A stretch of DNA of 5,709 bases. Origin: Candidatus Bathyarchaeota archaeon (lineage in GTDB: Archaea > Thermoproteota > Bathyarchaeia > TCS64 > B23). The position numbers and the translations under genes were made by a program. Positions 1 to 4,857 of the stretch are shown piece after piece. The stretch's first letter is position 1, and the number at the start of each line of letters is the position of its first letter. The notes beneath the pieces were generated by a model. The model was not told the DNA's origin, searched no databases, and worked only from the letters and a program-made list of their open reading frames with translations. Location of the stretch: assembly GCA_029259285.1 (NCBI GenBank), contig JAPDJB010000101.1, positions 1 through 5,709 on the forward strand, read 5' to 3'.

Positions 1-1
1 C

Positions 2-664
2 CTCCTCGTCGGCCCGAATGGATGTGGAAAGACGACGCTCGTCAACTGCATCTCAGGCTACTTCAAGCCTGAGGAAGGCCGAATCTACTACCGAGGCGTC
101 GACATCACCGATGAGCCGATGTACATCAGAGCCAGGAGGGGATTGGTGAGAACCTTCCAGATCGCATCCCCCTTCATGGCCCTGACAACCCTGGAGAATA
201 TGCTAGTCGCCCTCCCAGACAACGCCGGTGAAAACCTCTTCCTCTCCCTCTTCAGGCCTACGTGGGTCAACAGCGAGATCAGCGCGGTGCGAAGGGCTGC
301 GGAGCTCCTGAGGGTTCTCGGCCTCATGCACGTCTGGAATAAGCCGGCTAAGACCCTCAGCGGAGGCGAGCTCAAGCTCCTGGAGATTGGGAGGGCGCTG
401 ATGAGCGGCGGTGAGACCATCCTCCTCGACGAGCCCGTCGGCAGCATCGACCCCAAGCTCTGCCACCAGATCTTCAGCCACATCATAAAGCTGAGGGATG
501 AGCTGAACATCACCTTCCTAGTCATCGAGCACCGCCTTGAGGTCGCCGCCCAATACGCCGACTGGGTCTTCGCCATGGATAGGGGCAAACTCGTCTGCCA
601 GGGCAGAGCTGAGGAGGTCTTCGAGGATCCAAGGGTGATAACCTCATACCTAGGGGAGGAGTGA
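2..664 (+). CDS. livG: LivG-type ABC transporter ATP-binding protein (5' end outside window)
   Basis: This is one of the two cytoplasmic ATPase subunits of a branched-chain amino acid type (HAAT family) ABC importer. It powers uptake by binding and hydrolysing ATP under the membrane permeases. The frame is open from base 2, giving 220 visible residues. Walker A GPNGCGKTT is at residues 4-12, the Q-loop at TFQ (Q53), the ABC signature LSGGE at 119-123, Walker B ILLDEP with catalytic Glu144, and the switch His177 in VIEH. All ATPase residues are therefore present. LivG proteins are about 250 residues, so some 30-40 N-terminal residues lie left of the window. The D-loop region reads VGSID where LivG usually has an AGLNP-like sequence. 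The gene ends 4 bases before livF and is surely co-transcribed with it. The substrate could also be urea or short amides (UrtD-like); the sequence alone does not decide. Confidence 0.93.
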   Translation, partial: LLVGPNGCGKTTLVNCISGYFKPEEGRIYYRGVDITDEPMYIRARRGLVRTFQIASPFMALTTLENMLVALPDNAGENLFLSLFRPTWVNSEISAVRRAAELLRVLGLMHVWNKPAKTLSGGELKLLEIGRALMSGGETILLDEPVGSIDPKLCHQIFSHIIKLRDELNITFLVIEHRLEVAAQYADWVFAMDRGKLVCQGRAEEVFEDPRVITSYLGEE

Positions 665-668
665 GAAG

Positions 669-1418
669 ATGGGAAACATAATTGAGACTAAGGGTTTAAA
701 CGCGGGTTACGGCCCAATCCACGTCCTCTACGACCTAGACTTCGAGGCTCCAGATGAGGCTGTAACCGTCATCGTAGGCCCCAACGGCGTCGGCAAGACG
801 ACGCTCCTCAAGGCCATAATGGGATTGGTCACCATCTACTCCGGTAAGATCTACTATCAGGGAAAGGACATAACGAAGATGCCGCCCCACGAGAGGACAC
901 GTATAGGTATAGGGTACATGCCTCAGGTGAGCAACATCTTCAGCAGGTTGACGGTCTGGGAGAACCTAAAGATGGCCGCCTATACGGTGAGGGATCAGAG
1001 TAAGATCGAGGAGAAGATGGAGATGATCTTCACCCTATTCCCGAAGCTGAAGGGATTCCTACATCGAAAGGCTGGAACCCTCAGCGGAGGTGAGAGGCAG
1101 ATGCTCGCTGAGAGCATGGTGCTCATCAGAGACCCGAAGGTGATGCTCGTCGACGAGCCGACGGCGGGTCTGATGCCGAAGCTGGTGACGGAGGTTATGA
1201 AGAAGTTCAAGGAGATGGCTGAGCTGACGGGTCTGCCCGTCGTCCTCGTAGAGCAGAGGGCCCGTAGGGCTCTGCAGGTAGGCGACTATGCATACATGAT
1301 GAGGCATGGCCGCTTCATCTTCAGGGGAACCGCCAAGGAGCTCCTGAATCATCCACACCTGACGGAGATGTATCTCGGCGCCATAGAGGTCAGGGAGCTG
1401 AGGTACGTCAAGGAGTAG
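669..1418 (+). CDS. livF: LivF-type ABC transporter ATP-binding protein
   Basis: This is the second ATPase subunit of the same importer and should pair with the LivG-like protein just upstream. The 249-residue product is near the usual family length (about 235-250). Walker A GPNGVGKTT is at residues 37-45, the Q-loop YMPQ at Q86, the signature LSGGE at 138-142, and Walker B MLVDEPTAGL with catalytic Glu163. The usual switch histidine is replaced by Gln196 in LVEQ. That replacement is typical of LivF and helps tell it from LivG. The C-terminal part, with RHGR followed by GTAKELL and YLGA near residue 238, is also LivF-like. The ATG follows the upstream stop by 4 bases, and the GGGGAGGAGTGAG stretch at 653-665 serves as ribosome binding site. 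It ends 5 bases from a convergent gene. Substrate specificity (amino acid versus urea or amide) cannot be read from this subunit. Confidence 0.95.
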   Translation: MGNIIETKGLNAGYGPIHVLYDLDFEAPDEAVTVIVGPNGVGKTTLLKAIMGLVTIYSGKIYYQGKDITKMPPHERTRIGIGYMPQVSNIFSRLTVWENLKMAAYTVRDQSKIEEKMEMIFTLFPKLKGFLHRKAGTLSGGERQMLAESMVLIRDPKVMLVDEPTAGLMPKLVTEVMKKFKEMAELTGLPVVLVEQRARRALQVGDYAYMMRHGRFIFRGTAKELLNHPHLTEMYLGAIEVRELRYVKE

Positions 1419-1423
1419 ACGCC

Positions 1424-1768
1424 CTAATATACTCCAGGTATAAGCCTCCACCTCACCCGTTTCATATACCTTCTATAATCCTCTCCATATCTTCTCAGCA
1501 GTTCCTTCTCCTCGCCTCTAATATGGAGTGGTATGACCGCTAGGGTTATGAGCAGCAGCATCAGGGTCTCGGGGATCATTATCAGGAGGGCTAAGCCGAG
1601 GACGAGGATGAGGAAGGATGCATATAGGGGATGTCTAACATGGGAGTAGGGGCCATAGGTTATCAGCTCCCCCCTATAATGCCTCCTCCAGAATATCCAC
1701 CATCGGAGGCAGAGGATGCCTCCAAGGGCTGTCAGGGACGCCCCGATCAGCTGACTCAACGATGACAT
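1424..1768 (-). CDS. Short isoprenylcysteine carboxyl methyltransferase / PEMT-like membrane protein
   Basis: This is a 114-residue membrane protein with the core of the ICMT/PEMT methyltransferase fold, whose members transfer a methyl group from S-adenosylmethionine to lipid or prenyl-linked substrates. Visible parts are a hydrophobic segment at about 6-27, the family motif GPYSHVRHPLY at 39-49, a long hydrophobic stretch at about 50-82 that can form a hairpin of two helices, and the C-terminal EEKELLRRYGEDYRRYMKRV region (86-105), which resembles the cofactor-binding tail of the family. An in-frame stop at 1772-1774 rules out an N-terminal extension. The protein is therefore naturally shorter than the roughly 150-200 residues common in the family and lacks one or two N-terminal helices. 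The true substrate is unknown, since archaea are not known for CaaX prenylation as a rule. It converges on livF with a 5-base gap and diverges from the TIGR04076-type gene. Confidence 0.8.
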   Translation of the reverse strand: MSSLSQLIGASLTALGGILCLRWWIFWRRHYRGELITYGPYSHVRHPLYASFLILVLGLALLIMIPETLMLLLITLAVIPLHIRGEEKELLRRYGEDYRRYMKRVRWRLIPGVY

Positions 1769-1792
1769 CGATCAACTTAAGGGATCACTTCA

Positions 1793-1800
1793 TGTAAATA
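1793..1800 (-). promoter_or_regulatory. Candidate TATA box for the methyltransferase-like gene
   Basis: On the minus strand this reads TATTTACA. Its centre lies about 28 bases before the A of the ATG at 1768, the spacing expected of an archaeal TATA box for a transcript starting at or near the start codon. No good ribosome binding site precedes that ATG, which fits a leaderless message. The match to the archaeal consensus is only moderate. Confidence 0.35.
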
Positions 1801-1807
1801 GTGTGGG

Positions 1808-2122
1808 ATGCCCATGTCCAAGCCCCGTAGGGTTAAGATCACGGTTCTAAAGTGTATGCGGCCTGAGGAGGTTTTCAAGGAGCCGCCGGTTAAGGGTGGC
1901 CCAAAGGAGCCATGCCCAGTATTCAAGGAGGGGCAGGTCTTCTACGTGGAGGATGGAAGTATGCCCGAGGGCTTCTGCACCTGGGCCTGGAATGATATCT
2001 ACAAGGTGGTTTTAACCCTGAGGTTTAACGGAGACTTCCCCTGGTATGAGGAGAGGGGTGTAATGATCTGCTGCTGCACCGACGGGTTGAGACCCGTAAT
2101 CTTCAGGGTTGAGAGGGCCTAG
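1808..2122 (+). CDS. TIGR04076 family protein, function unknown
   Basis: This is a small soluble protein (104 residues) recognised by its conserved layout: an N-terminal VKITVLK strand, EEVFKEPPVKGGP at 20-32, a CPVFKEGQ segment, PEGFCTWAWNDIYK at 53-66, and the C-terminal block GVMICCCTDGLRPVIF at 84-99. These match the uncharacterised TIGR04076 family of bacteria and archaea. Cysteines lie at 16, 36, 57, 88, 89 and 90. Those in CPVF, GFCTWAW and CCCTDG are in the blocks I recall as conserved, which hints at metal binding or redox chemistry, but that is inference. There is no signal peptide or membrane segment. An ATG at 1808 and another at 1814 (removing two residues) are both possible. No clear ribosome binding site precedes either, so the message may be leaderless. 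The stop codon overlaps that of rpl10 on the other strand. No partner gene nearby suggests a role. Confidence 0.82.
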   Translation: MPMSKPRRVKITVLKCMRPEEVFKEPPVKGGPKEPCPVFKEGQVFYVEDGSMPEGFCTWAWNDIYKVVLTLRFNGDFPWYEERGVMICCCTDGLRPVIFRVERA

Positions 2123-2976
2123 CTGGATATATGCTCCTCAACCAATCTCTGAAGCGTCTGAGCCCTCATCTGGGCGAGGGAGAGGAGCTCGCTGAGGGTC
2201 TCAGGCGTCGGGTAGGCGGCCTCCAGGGCGACCCTCCTAGCATTGAGGTGGGCCATTGAGAGGATGAGTGGGAGGGTCTCAGGAGTCGGGTAGGCCGCCT
2301 CAACGGCCACTCGGAAGGCGTCGGAGTAGGCCTTCATCAGCTCCTCCCTGTAGGCGTCGACATCTATCTGGAGCTCCTCCCTTGGGATGACTCTGCCATG
2401 GTCGTAGACGGCCTTGATCTCCAATCCCATCTCGGCAACCCTCATCCCAAGTCGGCTGAGAACCTCGGCGAGGTCTCTGGAGACGACGTCTCCAGGCCTT
2501 GCGACTACCGTGTCCCTGGCAACCCATATGCTTCCACTCTCGATGCGTGTTCTCACCCCTAGAGAGGCGAGCTGGCTTAGGATCGGGCCAGGTGAGAGAC
2601 CCGTATTTCCGGCTGGTATGACGATCTCCTCGGTGGCTATGTCGCCAGGCTTTGCGAAGACCTTCACCTTATTCTTGCTGAGGGTCATCGCCAATTTGAA
2701 GGGGTTGCCGTTGTAGAAGATGAAGATGTTCTGCCCCTTTATGGCGTTGAAGAACTCGTCGATGTTGGGCATATCAAGTTTCTCCATCGCCCGTCTCATC
2801 AGGGTGTTCTTAATCACCTTGAAGACCATCCTCCCCCTCAGCTTCTTCCTCAGATCCTGGAGCATTCTGCTCTCGATCTTGTGGAGGTCTGCCACCCCTA
2901 TGACCTCATACTCCTTTAGAAGCCTCAGGGCCTCCTCGACGATGTGGATCTTCCTCTCCCTAGCTCTCCTACTCAT
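2119..2976 (-). CDS. rpl10: Large subunit ribosomal protein L10 (P0, uL10)
   Basis: This protein forms the base of the ribosomal P-stalk. It binds 23S rRNA beside L11 and carries L12 dimers that recruit translation factors. Counted from the ATG at 2976 it has 285 residues. An rRNA-binding N-terminal part covers about 1-105, an archaeal/eukaryotic insertion domain about 110-177 (with IPAGNTGLSPGP), then the return of the core, and a C-terminal helical spine from about 205. The spine has a 26-residue repeat with YPTPET at 229-234 and again at 255-260, the pattern that makes L12-binding segments. It stops at VEEHISS. The acidic, charged tail ending in a hydrophobic GLG/LFG-like motif seen in most archaeal P0 proteins is missing. 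An in-frame GTG at 2985 would add three residues but lies inside the ribosome binding site. rpl10 follows rpl1 by 10 bases and is the last gene of the cluster; rpl12 does not follow. Confidence 0.95.
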   Translation of the reverse strand: MSRRARERKIHIVEEALRLLKEYEVIGVADLHKIESRMLQDLRKKLRGRMVFKVIKNTLMRRAMEKLDMPNIDEFFNAIKGQNIFIFYNGNPFKLAMTLSKNKVKVFAKPGDIATEEIVIPAGNTGLSPGPILSQLASLGVRTRIESGSIWVARDTVVARPGDVVSRDLAEVLSRLGMRVAEMGLEIKAVYDHGRVIPREELQIDVDAYREELMKAYSDAFRVAVEAAYPTPETLPLILSMAHLNARRVALEAAYPTPETLSELLSLAQMRAQTLQRLVEEHISS

Positions 2977-2981
2977 GGGCT

Positions 2982-2988
2982 TCACCTC
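2982..2988 (-). promoter_or_regulatory. Ribosome binding site that sets the rpl10 start
   Basis: On the minus strand the sequence is GAGGTGA, complementary to the archaeal 16S rRNA 3' end. It sits 5 bases before the ATG at 2976 and overlaps the TGA stop of rpl1 (2987-2989). The competing GTG at 2985 is part of this site, so the ATG is the better start. Confidence 0.75.
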
Positions 2989-3631
2989 AGATGAGTCTCA
3001 CCGCTGGCCCCATAGTGAGCTTCACATAGGCCGACTTTATATTGCCCATACCCTTCTTCAGCGTCCTCAGGAGGGTTGAGAAGACGGCTTCGATGTTCTC
3101 AGCCACCTCCTCGTCGCTCATCCCCTCCTTTCCGACGATGCACATAACATGGGGTTTATCCCTGCTCCTGAGGAGGATCGTCTTTCTCTCCCTCTCCATG
3201 ACCTCCTCTATCGATGCCTGGGGTGGAACCGGCGTAGGCATCTTACCCCTCGGCCCGAGGATTGGGCCTACGATGCGGCCTATGAGGGGCATGAGCGGCG
3301 CCTCGGCGAGGAAGAGGTCATAGTCCTTAAGCCTCCTCTTCACCTCCTTCTTGTCTTCAGCGATGCTCTGAAGCTCGTTTGGATCCATCACCTCGTCGGC
3401 CCCCGCCTCCCTGGCTCTCAGGGCGAGGTCTCCGGAGGCGAAGACGAGGACTCTGCGTTTACCGACTCCGTTTGGAAGCCTTATCTTCAGGTTTATCCTG
3501 TTTTCAGGCCTCTTCAGGTCGATGTCCTTGAGGTTTATCATCAGCTCTATCGACTGCTCGAATCGGCGTTTAGGTGAAGCCTTCCTAGCCTCCCTTAAGG
3601 CCTCTAGGATTCTCTCCCTTGGAATCGACAT
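2987..3631 (-). CDS. rpl1: Large subunit ribosomal protein L1 (uL1)
   Basis: L1 forms the mobile L1 stalk of the 50S subunit and helps deacylated tRNA leave the E site. In several archaea it also represses translation of its own operon by binding the mRNA. The product has 214 residues, the normal archaeal length. The N-terminal helix and strand (about 1-65) and the C-terminal strand and helix (about 155-214) make domain I. The middle part (about 66-155) makes domain II, with the L1 signature around MPLIGRIVGPILGPRGKMP at 114-132. The C-terminal KSAYVKLTMGPAVRL is family-typical. The ATG lies 5 bases after a purine run, GAGGGGGGAG (plus-strand 3637-3646). It follows rpl11 by 40 bases, the longest gap within the ribosomal part, and is followed by rpl10 after 10 bases. 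Confidence 0.96.
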   Translation of the reverse strand: MSIPRERILEALREARKASPKRRFEQSIELMINLKDIDLKRPENRINLKIRLPNGVGKRRVLVFASGDLALRAREAGADEVMDPNELQSIAEDKKEVKRRLKDYDLFLAEAPLMPLIGRIVGPILGPRGKMPTPVPPQASIEEVMERERKTILLRSRDKPHVMCIVGKEGMSDEEVAENIEAVFSTLLRTLKKGMGNIKSAYVKLTMGPAVRLI

Positions 3632-3657
3632 CTAGGCTCCCCCCTCATCCGATGACT

Positions 3658-3671
3658 GATATAAAGTTTTA
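3658..3671 (-). promoter_or_regulatory. Candidate internal TATA/BRE element between rpl11 and rpl1
   Basis: The minus strand reads TAAAACTTTATATC, with a TTTATA core preceded by an A-rich stretch like a BRE. It starts at the rpl11 stop codon and lies about 30 bases before the rpl1 ATG. An internal promoter here could raise rpl1-rpl10 expression over the upstream genes. The predicted transcript would have a very short leader that still holds most of the SD sequence. The evidence is base composition and spacing only. Confidence 0.3.
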
Positions 3672-4154
3672 CTACTCCTTGAGCTTTTCATCGTAGGCCC
3701 CTTCATCTATAAGCCTTAAAACCTCCTTCACCGGCTTGCCATCGACGGTTATACCCATGCTTAGGCAGCTTCCCAGAACCTCCTTCACAGCTCCCTTAAG
3801 GGTGGCGGCGAGGAGGTCGTCCCACTTCTTCCTAGCTATCTCCACCACCTGGTCGAAGGTTAGGTTGCCCACGAACTCCCTCTTCGGATCAGAGGATCCC
3901 TTCTCCAGGCCGAGGATCTGGGTGATATGGGCGTAGGTTGAGAGGGAGCCGAGCTTCACGGTGAACTCCTTCGTATCTGTGTCTACGGTGACCTCCACGG
4001 GTACTTTCACACCCTTATAGACCGCTGTAACCTCATTGATCTTGTTGACCACCATCATCACGTTTATGCCTAGGGGGCCGAGGGCCGGCCCAATCGGCGG
4101 CCCCCCCGTCGCCTCCCCACCTGTGACGATGAATTTGAAGGTTTTCTTCACCAT
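3672..4154 (-). CDS. rpl11: Large subunit ribosomal protein L11 (uL11)
   Basis: L11 binds the GTPase-associated region of 23S rRNA next to L10 and takes part in the action of elongation factors. The 160-residue product is the usual archaeal length. The proline/glycine-rich N-terminal motif, GGPPIGPALGPLGINV at 17-32, is the part that meets translation factors (and thiostrepton in sensitive ribosomes). The archaeal-type centre, LGLEKGSSDP at 81-90 and VGNLTFDQVVEIA at 95-107, leads to the rRNA-binding C-terminal domain with KEVLGSCLSMGITVDGK at 124-140. The ATG shares its A with the TAA stop of nusG (TAATG), suggesting coupled translation. A strong SD sequence lies upstream inside nusG. A 40-base gap separates it from rpl1. 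Confidence 0.97.
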   Translation of the reverse strand: MVKKTFKFIVTGGEATGGPPIGPALGPLGINVMMVVNKINEVTAVYKGVKVPVEVTVDTDTKEFTVKLGSLSTYAHITQILGLEKGSSDPKREFVGNLTFDQVVEIARKKWDDLLAATLKGAVKEVLGSCLSMGITVDGKPVKEVLRLIDEGAYDEKLKE

Positions 4155-4594
4155 TAGCCCTCCCTCACCTCCCTTACATAGTCTGCGTGAACCGTTATTG
4201 GAAGCGTGAAGCTCGCCTCCAGCAGCTCTATTGTGACCTCCTCCTTAGCCTCATCGATCCTGATGATCCTGGCCTGCATCCCCTTGAAGGGGCCTGCCAC
4301 CACCTCCACGATGGCCCCCTCCCTCAGCCCCTCTATAGCCGGCTTGGTTTCGAGGTAGTGATCCACCTCAGCTGGATTTACCACGCCTGGGACTCGGCCT
4401 CTGACATGTCTCATCCCCCTTATCAGCTCGTCGACCATGTGGGGCATAGCAGCCTCAACTATTATGTAGCCTCTAAGCTCCGCTGGGGCGAGGATGGCGG
4501 ATATCGGCAGTCCCTCCACCTCCACCCTGTCGGCGAGCATCATCGCCACGTTTCGCTCCTGACCCACCGTAACCTTCACAGCGTAGAGGGGCAT
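4154..4594 (-). CDS. nusG: Transcription elongation factor Spt5 / NusG, archaeal type
   Basis: This processivity factor binds the clamp of RNA polymerase over the DNA channel, usually together with Spt4 (not encoded here). It has 146 residues, the normal length of archaeal Spt5. The NGN domain covers about 1-82, starting with the typical YAVKVTVGQERNVAMML at 4-20 and including the IIVEA strand that docks on polymerase. A single KOW domain follows at about 90-146, with the core EGAIVEVVAGPFKGMQARI at 92-110. The start matches the family N-terminus, so no extension is needed. A G-rich stretch, GGGTGTGAGGG, directly precedes the ATG. It lies between secE (58-base gap) and rpl11 (1-base overlap), the same order seen in many archaea and, for secE-nusG-L11-L1-L10, in bacteria. 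Confidence 0.96.
   Translation of the reverse strand: MPLYAVKVTVGQERNVAMMLADRVEVEGLPISAILAPAELRGYIIVEAAMPHMVDELIRGMRHVRGRVPGVVNPAEVDHYLETKPAIEGLREGAIVEVVAGPFKGMQARIIRIDEAKEEVTIELLEASFTLPITVHADYVREVREG
4165..4172 (-). promoter_or_regulatory. Ribosome binding site of rpl11 inside the nusG 3' end
   Basis: The minus strand reads GGAGGTGA, a full match to the archaeal SD consensus, placed 10 bases before the rpl11 ATG and within the last codons of nusG. A second purine run, GGGAGGG, lies between it and the ATG. It allows independent initiation on rpl11 as well as coupling through the overlapping stop and start. Confidence 0.65.
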
Positions 4595-4622
4595 CCCTCA
4601 CACCCTGAGACGCTTAACCATA

Positions 4623-4636
4623 CTCCCCAGGGGGAG
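4623..4636 (-). repeat. Short GC-rich inverted repeat in the nusG leader
   Basis: CTCCCCCTGGGGAG on the minus strand has 6-base arms separated by 2 bases, so as RNA it would fold with 5 pairs and a 4-base loop. It lies in the 58-base gap between the secE stop and the nusG ATG. No T-run follows on either strand, so it is not a classical terminator. Its role, if any, is unknown. Confidence 0.3.
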
Positions 4637-4652
4637 AATTAAACCTATTGGT

Positions 4653-4823
4653 CTATATGCCCTGGAGGGTTACCGAGATCAGCCTGATGAGGTAGCCTAT
4701 TCCACCGATTAGGGCGACGCCTATTAGGCAGACTTTAACGCTGAGCCAGAAGGTTCTACGATCAGGCTTTGAGATGGTTCTCAGCAGCCTTGAGGCGGAT
4801 GTCAGGAATTCTCTCAGGCCCAT
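4653..4823 (-). CDS. secE: Preprotein translocase subunit SecE (Sec61 gamma)
   Basis: SecE is the small clamp subunit that stabilises the SecY channel in the membrane. The gene is short, 56 residues, and was found by reading the minus strand between ftsY and nusG. The product begins MGLREFLTSASRLLR, an amphipathic helix that lies on the cytoplasmic face. It continues with the family's KP then FW pattern (KPDRRTFW, residues 19-26). A single membrane segment follows at about 28-50 (VKVCLIGVALIGGIGYLIRL at 29-48), and it ends ISVTLQGI. Length and layout fit archaeal Sec61 gamma well. An AGGAG ribosome binding site lies 6 bases before the ATG, within the loop of a possible hairpin. The gene starts 34 bases after ftsY, whose product brings ribosomes to this translocon, and ends 58 bases before nusG. 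Confidence 0.93.
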   Translation of the reverse strand: MGLREFLTSASRLLRTISKPDRRTFWLSVKVCLIGVALIGGIGYLIRLISVTLQGI

Positions 4824-4843
4824 CCGACGCTCCTAATCGTCGG
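4824..4843 (-). promoter_or_regulatory. Hairpin presenting the secE ribosome binding site
   Basis: In the minus-strand RNA sense, CCGACG and CGUCGG form a perfect 6-base-pair, GC-rich stem around the 8-base loop AUUAGGAG, which contains the AGGAG SD sequence. The 3' arm ends on the base before the secE ATG. Such a structure could expose or regulate the site. Folding is inferred from complementarity only. Confidence 0.45.
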
Positions 4844-4857
4844 GAGCCTTAAAACCT

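Noticed and set aside
1059..1451. Minus-strand open frame opposite livF and overlapping the methyltransferase-like gene
   Set aside because: livF carries all ABC motifs on the plus strand. This frame has a composition typical of reverse-strand shadows and overlaps the 3' end of a better-supported gene.
1808..2985. A new functional system made of the TIGR04076 gene plus rpl10
   Set aside because: The genes are convergent, cannot form an operon, and rpl10 belongs to a well-known cluster. Adjacency alone does not support a shared function.
2414..3079. Two plus-strand open frames opposite rpl10
   Set aside because: Both are antisense by-products of a stop-poor GC-rich gene. Their Ser/Leu/Arg-rich translations have no recognisable domain.
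3149..3577. Plus-strand open frame opposite rpl1
   Set aside because: It is a shadow of the rpl1 coding frame; the protein looks like no family and the opposite strand is certain.
4623..4636. Rho-independent type terminator
   Set aside because: The inverted repeat is GC-rich, but no T-run follows it in either direction, and it lies inside an operon ahead of nusG.
4187..4642. Long plus-strand open frame opposite nusG
   Set aside because: It is the antisense of a clear Spt5/NusG gene. The translation is rich in His, Leu and Pro without any family motif, and it has no ribosome binding site.
4653..4857. Non-coding gap between nusG and ftsY
   Set aside because: Reading the minus strand gives a 56-residue protein with a clear Sec61 gamma/SecE layout, so most of this stretch is the secE gene.
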